64,000 bases of DNA from Martinezella lusitana (lineage in GTDB: Bacteria; Pseudomonadota; Alphaproteobacteria; Rhizobiales; Rhizobiaceae), in the NCBI RefSeq assembly GCF_016901135.1, contig NZ_JAFEVL010000061.1, positions 151,138-215,137 of the forward strand, given 5' to 3'. The notes below the pieces were generated by a model. It saw nothing but the letters and a program-made list of their open reading frames with translations. It did no database searches and had not been told where the DNA came from. Shown here piece by piece: positions 23,979 through 32,847 of the stretch. Position 1 is the first letter of the stretch. Each line of letters opens with the position of its first letter. Position numbers and translations under genes: made by a program.

Positions 23979-26282
23979 ATGAAGCCTCCAAGCCCGGACA
24001 CCGTACCGACAGATGTTTATCTGTCGTTCGTCAGTTCGCTTTTCGGAAACCGTAAAACGCTGTTTACGGGGGTGTTCGTTCACATCCTGACATATGTCAT
24101 CGTTTTCCTGAGCACGCGTGCAAATATTTACCTCATTCTTTGCGTGGCTTTTGCCGCTGTCTTTGCGCTACGCATGTATTCCTTTTGGTTATTCGATGCC
24201 GCCGACAAGCATAGCTTCGCACGTGCCGATATCGCTCGTTGGGAAATCCGCTATGTGATCGGTGCTGCGGCAACAGCGTCCATTCTCGGCATTGGCAGCG
24301 GCTATGCCATCCTGATCGTGCAGGATCCGCTGGCGGAATTCATCTGCATCGCGGTGACCATGGCGTCGATGGTGTCGATCGTCGGCCGCAACTATGGTTC
24401 CCAGAAAGCGATCGATCTCCAGACCTTGGCATGCTGCCTGCCGATCATCATCGCCTGCCTGATGTCGCAACAGCTCTACAAGGCGATCGTTTCCATCATG
24501 CTCGTTCCCTTTGGGTTGACGACGCGCGCAATGGCGAACGGCGTGCGCGAGTTTCTGTACAAGAATGTCATCGCGTCGCGCGAGATATCGCAGATTGCCG
24601 ACCGGTTCGACACCGCGCTCAATAATATGACGCATGGCCTGTTCATGCTGGATGCCCAAAACCGTATCCTCGTGGTCAATCGCAAGGCATGCGAACTCCT
24701 GAATTTCACACATCAGGAGCAGCTCAAGGATTGCGAATTCGACGTCGTGCTGCGGTATGGTGCGCGTCATGCCTTCATCGACGGTTCCTTGCCTGGATTG
24801 ATCCAGCGGCAGATGGCGCAACTCGTCAGCGGTTCGCTTTCCCGCACGCTCATTCAGTTCAATGAGGATCAGTTTCTGGAATTCGCGGCCAGCCGTCGCG
24901 CCGACGGTGTCGTCATCCTGATCTTCGAGGATGTGACAGTGCGCATCCGGGCGGAGCGCAAGATCCTGCATATGGTGCGCTATGACCCGCTGACGGGCTT
25001 GCCGAACCGTGAATATTTCGTCGAGCTGGTCAAGGAGCAGCTTGCCGCTCGCACCAGAGAAAGCCAGGTCGGCATCCTGGTTCTCGATGTCGACGACTTC
25101 AAACATGTGAATGACACCAAGGGGCATGTAACCGGAGACCGTCTGCTGGTCGCCATAGCGGAGCGCCTGAAGGAGCTTGCGGGCACCACGGCGCTTGCCG
25201 CGCGTCTGGTCGGCGATCAGTTCGTGCTGTTTTTCCCGAATGAGGATGGTGCGTCGGACGTGGGCAGCCGCGTGCAGGCGTTGCATGCCGCGGTGACGGG
25301 CACTTACGATGTGGATGGCAACAGCTTCCGGATTTCCTTCAGCGGCGGTTACGTGACCATGTCGAGCCGCGAATTCCGCTCGGAGGAATGGCAGATCAAG
25401 GCCGACCTGGCGCTGTTCGATGCCAAGCTGCGGATGAAGGGTGGCTGCACCGCCTTCGAAGAGGAGATGGATGCGCGCTACGTCGAGCGGCAAAAGCTGA
25501 AGGAGGATCTGCGCGAGGCGGTGGAAGCCGGCCGCCTTCAGGCCGTGTACCAGCCCATGTTCACGCCGGATGGCTCCCGCATCGATTGCTGCGAAGCCCT
25601 GGCGCGATGGATTCATCCGGAGAAGGGCTCGATCCCTCCCAACATCTTCGTGCAGATCGCCGAGGAGATGGGCATCGTTGGCGGTATCACCCGCTTCATG
25701 CTCAACCAGGCCTGTCGCGATTGCGTTTCATGGCCGGCGCCAGTGTCGGTGTCGGTCAACCTGTCGGCGCAGGATCTGCGCAGCAACGACATCGTCGATA
25801 TCGTCATGGATGCACTGGAGGCATCGGGGCTGGATCCGTCGCGGTTGCATCTCGAAGTCACCGAAAGCTGCCTGATGGACGAGGTGGCGACAGTCCGGTC
25901 CATTCTTGCCGATCTGCGTGCCAGAGGCATCACGATCGCCATCGACGATTTCGGAACGGGCTTCTCCAGCCTCAGCTATCTCGATTCGCTGCCCGTGGAC
26001 GTCGTCAAGATCGATCGCTCCTTCGTCCGCGATATCACGGCAGACAGCCGTCGTTTCAAGCTGCTGTGCGGTATCGTCGATCTCTCCCGCGCGCTCAGCC
26101 TCCATATCGTGATCGAGGGTGTGGAGACGCTTGAGCAACTGGCGCTTGTCGTTGAGAAGAACCTAGCCGACATCATCCAGGGTTATGTGTTCTCTGTTCC
26201 CGTATCGCGCGAACAAGTCGTCGAGATGGTCGACAGCCTCATCCGGCGACAGTCGGCCTTGCGGCAGGACAACGTCGCTTGA
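23979..26282 (+). CDS. Membrane GGDEF-EAL protein, probable c-di-GMP phosphodiesterase
   Basis: 767 residues. There are five or six membrane helices in residues 25-185, a PAS-like domain about 213-325 (HGLFMLDAQNRILVVNRKAC), then GGDEF (335-495) and EAL (507-760). The GGDEF loop has decayed to VGDQF (411-415), so cyclase activity is unlikely and the domain may bind GTP as a regulator. The EAL domain is intact: EAL at 539-541 and DDFGTGFSSLSYL with KIDRSF later, so hydrolysis of c-di-GMP is expected. It is preceded by a 230-bp gap and followed, after 377 bp, by a FeeM-like gene on the same strand. Confidence 0.93.
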   Translation: MKPPSPDTVPTDVYLSFVSSLFGNRKTLFTGVFVHILTYVIVFLSTRANIYLILCVAFAAVFALRMYSFWLFDAADKHSFARADIARWEIRYVIGAAATASILGIGSGYAILIVQDPLAEFICIAVTMASMVSIVGRNYGSQKAIDLQTLACCLPIIIACLMSQQLYKAIVSIMLVPFGLTTRAMANGVREFLYKNVIASREISQIADRFDTALNNMTHGLFMLDAQNRILVVNRKACELLNFTHQEQLKDCEFDVVLRYGARHAFIDGSLPGLIQRQMAQLVSGSLSRTLIQFNEDQFLEFAASRRADGVVILIFEDVTVRIRAERKILHMVRYDPLTGLPNREYFVELVKEQLAARTRESQVGILVLDVDDFKHVNDTKGHVTGDRLLVAIAERLKELAGTTALAARLVGDQFVLFFPNEDGASDVGSRVQALHAAVTGTYDVDGNSFRISFSGGYVTMSSREFRSEEWQIKADLALFDAKLRMKGGCTAFEEEMDARYVERQKLKEDLREAVEAGRLQAVYQPMFTPDGSRIDCCEALARWIHPEKGSIPPNIFVQIAEEMGIVGGITRFMLNQACRDCVSWPAPVSVSVNLSAQDLRSNDIVDIVMDALEASGLDPSRLHLEVTESCLMDEVATVRSILADLRARGITIAIDDFGTGFSSLSYLDSLPVDVVKIDRSFVRDITADSRRFKLLCGIVDLSRALSLHIVIEGVETLEQLALVVEKNLADIIQGYVFSVPVSREQVVEMVDSLIRRQSALRQDNVA

Positions 26283-26659
26283 AGCGATCAAAGCTTTTCA
26301 CACCGCGCCGCTGAAGCACCTGCCCTGAAAGGCGCATAGTAACGGCCGTGTCTCACCGCCATGCCGGTGCAGGCCATTTACGTCGTTCTTTCCACATCAG
26401 ACCAGAGCTGACAGTCACCTGACCGCCTCCACGAATATCGGGCCTGTGCCTTCATAGGATGGTTCTGGCAGGCGCATGCGCGCCTTCATGAATAGCAGTA
26501 ATGCAATATTCAGAACCTGATCATATTCGAATCTATACCGGTATTCGTTGAAAAAATTAACCTTGATGAACGAATAGTTAATGAAAATTTGAAACAAAGA
26601 TTGATCAATTTTTCTCTTAATACCAATAATGGTCCGTTAATCATAACGGAACATTAACC
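26283..26659. other. 377-bp AT-rising intergenic region before the FeeM-like gene
   Basis: I see no gene here. The first half is GC-rich; the last 150 bases are markedly AT-rich, as in a promoter region, with TTGAAAAAATTAAC and several TTAAT blocks. A perfect inverted repeat, TCCGTTA 26633-26639 and TAACGGA 26644-26650, ends 9 bases before the ATG and would cover the ribosome binding site. Confidence 0.6.
26633..26650. promoter_or_regulatory. Perfect inverted repeat over the translation start region
   Basis: TCCGTTA and TAACGGA flank a 4-base spacer (ATCA) and overlap the position of the ribosome binding site of the FeeM-like gene. It could be an operator, or an RNA hairpin that masks the GGA of the Shine-Dalgarno sequence. 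Confidence 0.45.
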
Positions 26660-27415
26660 ATGACTCATGTGAGTGTTAAAGAAAGCGGCTTTGCCGGCAA
26701 GCTGATGGAGGTGCTCGATCACGTAGAATACCGCCGAATCGAAAGTAGCGAAGACATGGAGGATGTCGCGCGGTTGCGCTATAAGGCCTACAAGGCGCAC
26801 GCAGTCTTGCCGGTGGCGGCCAAGAACCTGATCGACAACGTCGACTTCGACGACCATGCCTATGTATTCGGCGTCTATTATTACGAGGAGCTGGTGAGCA
26901 CGGTGCGGATACACCATGTCACGCCGGATCATCGCGTATGCCAGTCGACCGGTATCTTCCCGGATGAAATTCACGCCTTCCTCGATGCCGGCATGACATT
27001 GATCGACCCGGCGCGCTTTGCCGTCGACCCCGATTTCGAGCTGGAATTGCCGGCGTTGCCCTATCTGACGCTGAGACCGGCGATCGTGGGTGCCATCTAT
27101 TTCGACACCGACAGGGTGATGCAGCATATTCGTCCGGCGCATGCGGCTTTTTACAAGCGTGTCTTCTACGCCGATACGGTCGTTCCGCCGCGCATGACCA
27201 AGACCTATGGTTTCGAATTGACGCTTCTGGCATCTCGGTCAAAGGAGATCCGCGGCAAGCTGATGCAGCGATATCCGTTCTTCGATTCCGAACCCTGCGA
27301 GCGGCGCATGATGTTTTCCCGCGGCGAGGATACCGGCTCGCCTCCCTTGACTATCCTGCCGACGGCGAGACTGGCAAGTGGCGTCCGGCGTGAAATTCGC
27401 GGGCAATTCGGCTAG
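26660..27415 (+). CDS. FeeM-like long-chain N-acyl amino acid synthase family protein
   Basis: A 251-residue protein of the autoinducer-synthase/GNAT-like fold. The core reads SSEDMEDVARLRYKAYKAH, then VDFDDHAYVFGVYYYEELVSTVRIHHV, and later TLIDPARFAVDP and LPYLTLRPAIVGAIYF. This order (RxxxY helix, DxxD strand, 'LVSTVRI' strand) is that of the FeeM N-acyl amino acid synthases, which join long acyl chains from acyl carrier protein to an amino acid. It is more distant from LuxI. The start at 26660 is the first ATG after the palindrome. No acyl carrier protein gene or receptor is adjacent. It may make a lipid or signal; the product is not predictable. Confidence 0.7.
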   Translation: MTHVSVKESGFAGKLMEVLDHVEYRRIESSEDMEDVARLRYKAYKAHAVLPVAAKNLIDNVDFDDHAYVFGVYYYEELVSTVRIHHVTPDHRVCQSTGIFPDEIHAFLDAGMTLIDPARFAVDPDFELELPALPYLTLRPAIVGAIYFDTDRVMQHIRPAHAAFYKRVFYADTVVPPRMTKTYGFELTLLASRSKEIRGKLMQRYPFFDSEPCERRMMFSRGEDTGSPPLTILPTARLASGVRREIRGQFG

Positions 27416-27595
27416 CCTGCGCGCTGATGCGACCTTGTCGTGCATTGCATTTTTCGTCGCTTTGTGTAACCCCTCGGTAGAGGAAATTCGGCTGCGGTGT
27501 CTCCTTGCTAGATGCCACAGCTTTTGAGGACGAACTCCAACCGCCGGCCCGTTGTCGGGCCTTTCGGGAGGAGCGCATCGAGGGGAGATTTTTGA

Positions 27596-27820
27596 ATGGC
27601 CGAACATAATACCGGACCCGCTGAAACCGGTGCTCCCATGGACTACAAGGAGCATGAGAAGACTTATAATCTTTTCCTCGTAAGTGCCCGGGTCGGATCT
27701 GCGATCATTGTCGCATTGTTGATCGCCATGGCGGCCGGCTTCTTCGGCCATGCCGGCTTCCTCGGTGGCGTCCTCATTTTCATCGTTCTTTCCATAGCCA
27801 GCATCATCCTGTTGCGCTGA
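27596..27820 (+). CDS. aa3-type cytochrome c oxidase subunit IV
   Basis: 74 residues. The short soluble N-terminus contains the family signature MDYKEHEKTYNLFL, followed by two hydrophobic helices (ARVGSAIIVALLIAMAAGFF, then FLGGVLIFIVLSIASIILL). This is the small bacterial aa3 oxidase subunit IV (PF07835) found in alphaproteobacteria, where it packs against subunits I-III. AGGGGAG lies 9 bases before the ATG. It is isolated from the other cox genes and precedes the transhydrogenase genes, an arrangement I recall as typical in Rhizobiaceae. Confidence 0.9.
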   Translation: MAEHNTGPAETGAPMDYKEHEKTYNLFLVSARVGSAIIVALLIAMAAGFFGHAGFLGGVLIFIVLSIASIILLR

Positions 27821-27932
27821 CATTCCAGCGCTGATCGACGCCGGGCCTTTCTGGCTCGAGCCTTCCCGTAGTTCTACAGGCCGTCACGCCACCGCATTTG
27901 GGCGTGCTGCCGTTTGATGCGAGGTGTTGTCG

Positions 27933-29096
27933 TTGGGTAATCTGGTTTTCGTGGCCAAGGAAAGCGTGGCGGAGGAGTCGCGCGTTGCGGCATCCGTCGA
28001 GACAGTGAAGAAGATGAGAAATCTCGGCTTCGATGTCGTGATCGAAGCCGGTGCGGGCGCTTTCTCGCGCATTCCGGATGGCGAATACGAGACCATCGGC
28101 GCGCGTATCGGCGCTGTGAAGGATGCCAAGCGGGCGGATGTCATTCTCAAGGTCAGGCGACCGACCAGCAAGGAGATGACCGGCTACAAGACCGGCGCGA
28201 TCGTGATCGCCATCATGGATCCCTATGGCAACGAGGCGGCCCTTGTCGAGATGGCGCGCGCCGGGCTGACGAGCTTCGCCATGGAATTGATGCCCCGCAT
28301 CACGCGCGCGCAGTCGATGGACGTTCTGTCGTCGCAGGCAAACCTTGCCGGCTATCAGGCTGTCATCGAGGCTGCCGCCGTTTATGACCGGGCACTGCCG
28401 ATGATGATGACGGCGGCGGGCACGGTGCCGGCGGCAAAGGTCTTCGTCATGGGCGCCGGCGTCGCCGGTCTGCAGGCGATCGCGACGGCACGGCGCCTGG
28501 GTGCTCTGGTGTCGGCCACTGACGTGCGTCCGGCAGCCAAGGAGCAGGTCGCCTCGCTCGGCGCGAAATTCATCGCTGTCGAGGACGAGGAGTTCAAGGC
28601 CGCCGAAACCGCCGGCGGTTACGCCAAGGAAATGTCAGGAGAATATCAGGCCAAGCAGGCAGCGCTGGTCGCGGATCACATCGCCAAGCAGGATATCGTC
28701 ATCACAACAGCACTTATCCCCGGTCGTCCGGCGCCACGGCTTGTCAGCCGCGACATGCTGAAGGCCATGCGCCCCGGTGCGGTCGCGGTCGATCTCGCCG
28801 TCGAGCGCGGCGGCAATATCGAGGGCGCGGAATACGGCGCCGTGGCCGATGTCGAAGGCGTCAGGGTGGTCGGATATCCCAACATGGCCGGCCGGATCCC
28901 GGCGAGCGCGTCGGCTCTCTATGCCAAGAACCTCGTCACCTTCCTGGAAACGATGGTCGACAAGGACAGCAAGAGCCTCGGCCTCAATCGCGCCGATGAG
29001 TTGATCAAGGCGACGATGCTGACCGACGGCGGCGAAGTCGTGCACCCGAATTTCGTCGATCCCGACCAGCCGACGGTCAACAAGGGAGATCTCTGA
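27933..29096 (+). CDS. pntAA: Proton-translocating NAD(P) transhydrogenase, subunit alpha part 1
   Basis: About 387 residues, the NAD(H)-binding domain I. It begins GNLVFVAKESVAEESRVAAS, and the dinucleotide fold VFVMGAGVAGLQAIATARRL is near residue 170. The mobile loop region includes ETAGGYAKEMS, followed by the conserved TTALIPGRPAPRLVSRDML. A TTG start at 27933 is preferred because GAGG lies 8 bases ahead; GTG at 27924 would abut it. The alpha subunit is split in two genes here, as in other alphaproteobacteria. pntAB follows after one base. The enzyme uses the proton gradient to make NADPH from NADH. Confidence 0.95.
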   Translation: MGNLVFVAKESVAEESRVAASVETVKKMRNLGFDVVIEAGAGAFSRIPDGEYETIGARIGAVKDAKRADVILKVRRPTSKEMTGYKTGAIVIAIMDPYGNEAALVEMARAGLTSFAMELMPRITRAQSMDVLSSQANLAGYQAVIEAAAVYDRALPMMMTAAGTVPAAKVFVMGAGVAGLQAIATARRLGALVSATDVRPAAKEQVASLGAKFIAVEDEEFKAAETAGGYAKEMSGEYQAKQAALVADHIAKQDIVITTALIPGRPAPRLVSRDMLKAMRPGAVAVDLAVERGGNIEGAEYGAVADVEGVRVVGYPNMAGRIPASASALYAKNLVTFLETMVDKDSKSLGLNRADELIKATMLTDGGEVVHPNFVDPDQPTVNKGDL

Positions 29097-29097
29097 G

Positions 29098-29496
29098 ATG
29101 GCCAGCCAAGCAATGGACCGGGCACTCCAGCAACTGAATGATGCCGTTACCGCCGTTATGACCGCCGCTGCACAGGCGCCGGACGCGGCCAGCGCCGCAA
29201 CCGGCGGGGCGATCGATCCCTTCGTCTTCCAGTTCGCGATCTTCGTGCTGGCGATCTTCGTCGGCTACTATGTGGTCTGGTCGGTGACGCCGGCCCTGCA
29301 CACGCCGCTGATGGCGGTAACGAACGCCATCTCCTCGGTCATCGTCGTCGGCGCGCTTCTGGCAGTCGGTATTTCCGCCAGCGGATTGGCCACGGGCTTC
29401 GGCTTCGTGGCGCTGGTGCTCGTTTCGGTCAATATCGTCGGCGGCTTCCTTGTCACCCAGCGCATGCTGGCGATGTACAAGAAGAAAGACAAGTGA
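29098..29496 (+). CDS. pntAB: Proton-translocating NAD(P) transhydrogenase, subunit alpha part 2
   Basis: 132 residues, the first part of membrane domain II. After a soluble N-terminal stretch (residues 1-35, Ala-rich) come four hydrophobic helices (PFVFQFAIFVLAIFVGYYVV, VTNAISSVIVVGALLAVG, then GFGFVALVLVSVNIVGGFLV), with a final basic tail (MLAMYKKKDK). The conserved HTPLMAVTNAISSVI block is diagnostic. It starts one base after the pntAA stop and ends 7 bases before pntB, completing the three-gene operon. Confidence 0.94.
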   Translation: MASQAMDRALQQLNDAVTAVMTAAAQAPDAASAATGGAIDPFVFQFAIFVLAIFVGYYVVWSVTPALHTPLMAVTNAISSVIVVGALLAVGISASGLATGFGFVALVLVSVNIVGGFLVTQRMLAMYKKKDK

Positions 29497-29503
29497 GGGC
29501 GGC

Positions 29504-30901
29504 ATGCTGACCAATATCGCGGCTTTCCTCTATCTGGTTTCCGGCGTCCTGTTCGTTCTGGCGCTGCGCGGTCTTTCCCATCCCGCAACCAGCCGGCGCG
29601 GCAATCTTTACGGCATGATCGGCATGGGTATCGCCATCGTCACCACGCTGGTGCTGGCGACGCCGTCCTTCGGCGGCTTCGTGCTGATCGTTCTCGGACT
29701 CGCCATCGGCGGCGGAGCGGGCGCCTATATCGCCCGCGTCATTCCGATGACCTCGATGCCGCAGCTCGTGGCCGGCTTCCACTCGCTGGTCGGCCTGGCG
29801 GCGGTTCTGGTGGCGGCGTCGGCGCTCTATACGCCGTCCTCCTTCGGCATCGGCAATATCGGATCCATCCATACCGAGGCCCGCATCGAAATGGCGATCG
29901 GCGTCGCCATCGGTGCCTTGACCTTTACTGGTTCGATCATCGCCTTCCTGAAGCTCGACGGGCGCATGTCCGGCAAGCCGATCCTGCTGCCATACCGGCA
30001 CATCATCAATGCCGCCCTGCTTATCCTGATCGTGTTCTTCATCGTCGGTCTCGCGGTGAGCGAAAGCCATTTCGATTTCTGGGCCGTCGTCGTCCTGTCG
30101 CTGGCGCTCGGCGTACTCTTGATCGTGCCGATCGGCGGTGCCGACATGCCTGTTGTCGTGTCGATGCTGAATTCCTATTCCGGTTGGGCGGCGGCGGGCA
30201 TCGGCTTCACGCTCGGCAATCTGGCGCTCATCATTACAGGCGCGCTTGTGGGGTCTTCAGGTGCGATCCTGTCCTACATCATGTGCAAGGGCATGAACCG
30301 CTCCTTCGTATCGGTCATTCTCGGCGGCTTCGGCGGTGAAAGCGTGTCGGGCGGCGCCGACAATTCCGACAAGACCGTGAAGCTGGGCTCGGCTGAAGAT
30401 GCCGCCTATCTCATGGCGAATGCCTCCAAGGTCATCATCGTGCCGGGATACGGCATGGCGGTTGCCCAGGCCCAGCATGCGCTGCGCGAGATGGCGGACA
30501 GGCTGAAGGCCCACGGCGTCGAGGTGAAATATGCTATCCACCCGGTCGCCGGCCGGATGCCCGGCCATATGAACGTGCTGCTCGCCGAAGCCAACGTGCC
30601 CTATGACGAAGTGTTCGAGCTCGAGGACATCAATTCCGAATTCGCCCAGGCCGATGTCGCCTATGTCATCGGCGCCAACGACGTCACCAATCCGGCCGCG
30701 CGCGACGACAAGACCTCGCCGATCTACGGCATGCCGATCCTCGACGTCGACAAGGCCAAGACCTGCCTCTTCGTCAAGCGCTCCCTCGGCTCCGGCTATG
30801 CCGGCATCGACAATACCTTGTTCTACAAGGACGGGACGATGATGCTGCTCGGTGACGCCAAGAAGGTAACGGAAGAGATCGTCAAGGCGATGAACGACTA
30901 A
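29504..30901 (+). CDS. pntB: Proton-translocating NAD(P) transhydrogenase, subunit beta
   Basis: 465 residues from the ATG at 29504 (the longer frame starting at 29450 reads into pntAB). The first half holds about nine membrane helices with the proton-channel blocks MPQLVAGFHSLVGLAAVLVA and MPVVVSMLNSYSGWAAAGIG. The C-terminal NADP(H)-binding domain III includes VIIVPGYGMAVAQAQHALRE, IHPVAGRMPGHMNVLLAEA and VIGANDVTNPAARDD. The length is normal. The stop lies 35 bases from the end of the convergent histidine kinase gene. Confidence 0.96.
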   Translation: MLTNIAAFLYLVSGVLFVLALRGLSHPATSRRGNLYGMIGMGIAIVTTLVLATPSFGGFVLIVLGLAIGGGAGAYIARVIPMTSMPQLVAGFHSLVGLAAVLVAASALYTPSSFGIGNIGSIHTEARIEMAIGVAIGALTFTGSIIAFLKLDGRMSGKPILLPYRHIINAALLILIVFFIVGLAVSESHFDFWAVVVLSLALGVLLIVPIGGADMPVVVSMLNSYSGWAAAGIGFTLGNLALIITGALVGSSGAILSYIMCKGMNRSFVSVILGGFGGESVSGGADNSDKTVKLGSAEDAAYLMANASKVIIVPGYGMAVAQAQHALREMADRLKAHGVEVKYAIHPVAGRMPGHMNVLLAEANVPYDEVFELEDINSEFAQADVAYVIGANDVTNPAARDDKTSPIYGMPILDVDKAKTCLFVKRSLGSGYAGIDNTLFYKDGTMMLLGDAKKVTEEIVKAMND

Positions 30902-30936
30902 TAGCGTTCACGCCTCATTCCCGATCGTAACCCGTT

Positions 30937-32592
30937 TTATGTCCGCTCGCGCTCCATCGTGGCGCGCGGAGCGGTCAATATCCAGACGAGGCCGGCAGGT
31001 CGGAAATCGATCTCGACATGACCGCTGAAGGACGCGGCGGCGTGGGCTTTCGTCACGGTCGTGCCGAAGCCGGTCTCTGTCGGCGACTTGACCGGTGGGC
31101 CGTCGCTTTCGGTCCAGACGAACCGGATCATCGGTCCGTTTTCACCGGGCTCGTTCGTCCATTCGATGGCAATCTTGCCCTCGGGGGCGGAGAGCGCTCC
31201 GTATTTCACCGAATTCGTTGCCAGCTCGTGCAGGACCAGGCCGAGATTCTGCACGGCTTCGGGCTTCAACAGGAAATCGTTGCCTCTGACGTCGAGCTGT
31301 TGCGGCCCTTGCAGGAAGGTCGCCAGATGGATGTCGATTACGCGGCGCAGCGAGACGCCGGACCATTGCTCGCTGGTCAGGACCTCTATCGAGCGCGCCA
31401 ATCCTTCCAGCCGGTCGGCGACCGCGCGCTGGAAGGTATCGACGCTATCCGTCTGGCGTGCGAGCTGGCGGGTCATCGCCTGGGCGAGCGCCAGCAGGTT
31501 CTTGGTGCGGTGGACGAGCTCGTGCATGACGAAATGCAGCCGGTCCTCGGTGACGCTGCGGTCGAAGGACGCGTTGGAAAGTGCGACGGCCACCTGATTG
31601 GCCTCGACGACACTGCTGTCGATCGGCGACACGATCTCGCCCCGGCCCATGCGATCCGCCATGTCGGCGATGCTCTGTATGGTGGTGCGCACCTGGCGCG
31701 CCAAGGCATAGACGGCGATCAGCGCGACCAGCAGCAATGTGACGCCGCCATAGATCAGGAAACGCCACGTGCTCATCAGCGATGCCTGCGCCGAGGCGAC
31801 GGGTCCCCAGACCACGGCTTTCCATGACCAACCGGAGATCTGCGCATAGCCGACCAGCGAGTGCGGCAGGACCTTGTCATCCTGATAGACGCCGCTGGAA
31901 GCGATCAATTTCGGCAGAATATCCTTGTTGAATGCATCGCCGGGGGAAAGGATCGTCGGGCCGCCGGCGGCGACGACATGGCCGGATTTGTCCAGAACCG
32001 CGGCTGACCAGCCCGGAGGGAGCGCCTCCGTCGTGATCAGCTTGGCGAGCTGATCGGCGTCCTGGGTTATCGCCAATGCGGCGCCGGCCGGTGAATGATC
32101 GAGCGGGAGGGTGACGTTGTAGACCCATCGACGGGCGGTCGAGCCGACAAAGACATCGGATGCCTCGATGCGTCCGGAGTCCAGCGCCGATTGCAGCGCG
32201 ACGATGTTGCCCGTCTTGCCAAGCGGCTTGCCGAGCGGCCAGCGGGTATTTAACCGAAGTTGGCCATCCTTTTCCAGGAGCAGGACGAAAAGCGCATCGG
32301 TGCGCAACACCGTCTCCGTCCGGGCGAAAAAGGTTGCGATATCGTTGCGCTCTAACTCCGGCGAAGAGGAGAGCAGCCGCAGGGTCGTCGCCATATCCTG
32401 CAGTTGCCGATCGATCACGCGCGCCAAAGACTGGGCGGCCTGAACGGTATCGCCTTTCAATGCATCGCGTTCATTGTCTTCGAGCTGGACCAAAAGCAAG
32501 GCGACGAAGGCCAGAATAGGCAGGGCAATCGCCAATGCGATGGCGATCAGATAAGCCCCAATCGACGCCTTCGGGAAATGTAGCTTCCTCAT
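30937..32592 (-). CDS. HWE-family sensor histidine kinase
   Basis: 551 residues from the ATG at 32592. One membrane helix near residues 10-35 and another near 285-305 (FLIYGGVTLLLVALIAVYAL) flank a periplasmic Cache-like sensor (about 40-280). A HAMP-like segment leads to the kinase core: phosphoacceptor HELVHRTKNLLALAQAMTRQ, N box VLHELATNSVKYGALS, and the W-x-E element FVWTESDGP followed by TGFGTTV, all typical of the HWE kinases common in Rhizobiales. No response regulator is adjacent, so it is an orphan kinase; the signal and partner are unknown. Confidence 0.92.
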   Translation of the reverse strand: MRKLHFPKASIGAYLIAIALAIALPILAFVALLLVQLEDNERDALKGDTVQAAQSLARVIDRQLQDMATTLRLLSSSPELERNDIATFFARTETVLRTDALFVLLLEKDGQLRLNTRWPLGKPLGKTGNIVALQSALDSGRIEASDVFVGSTARRWVYNVTLPLDHSPAGAALAITQDADQLAKLITTEALPPGWSAAVLDKSGHVVAAGGPTILSPGDAFNKDILPKLIASSGVYQDDKVLPHSLVGYAQISGWSWKAVVWGPVASAQASLMSTWRFLIYGGVTLLLVALIAVYALARQVRTTIQSIADMADRMGRGEIVSPIDSSVVEANQVAVALSNASFDRSVTEDRLHFVMHELVHRTKNLLALAQAMTRQLARQTDSVDTFQRAVADRLEGLARSIEVLTSEQWSGVSLRRVIDIHLATFLQGPQQLDVRGNDFLLKPEAVQNLGLVLHELATNSVKYGALSAPEGKIAIEWTNEPGENGPMIRFVWTESDGPPVKSPTETGFGTTVTKAHAAASFSGHVEIDFRPAGLVWILTAPRATMERERT

Positions 32593-32847
32593 GGTGCGAT
32601 CAACCGATCGTACCTCGATGACGACCGGGAGCGCTTGCGGAAGCAAGAATAACGGTTCTGGTTATCATGCTAAGCGCCCCCATGCGTAGACCCTGAGCTA
32701 CATGCTCTCGAAGGACCCATGTTAGGGCTCGGTAAATTGCCTTGCAACATCTGAAAATTCATTGCCGTGAAATCGTAAGCGATCTCGGACGTTTACGGGG
32801 CGGCAATGCATCCTTGTAGTTGCGCGTCCGTGCCCCCAGCGTCCGCC

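Noticed and set aside
24189..25616. 475-codon minus-strand open frame
   Set aside because: It is the antisense shadow of the GGDEF-EAL gene.
27533..27555. GGCCCG-TTGT-CGGGCC hairpin as a terminator before cox subunit IV
   Set aside because: The stem is short and the T-run is only three bases; it could be a leader hairpin, so I make no call.
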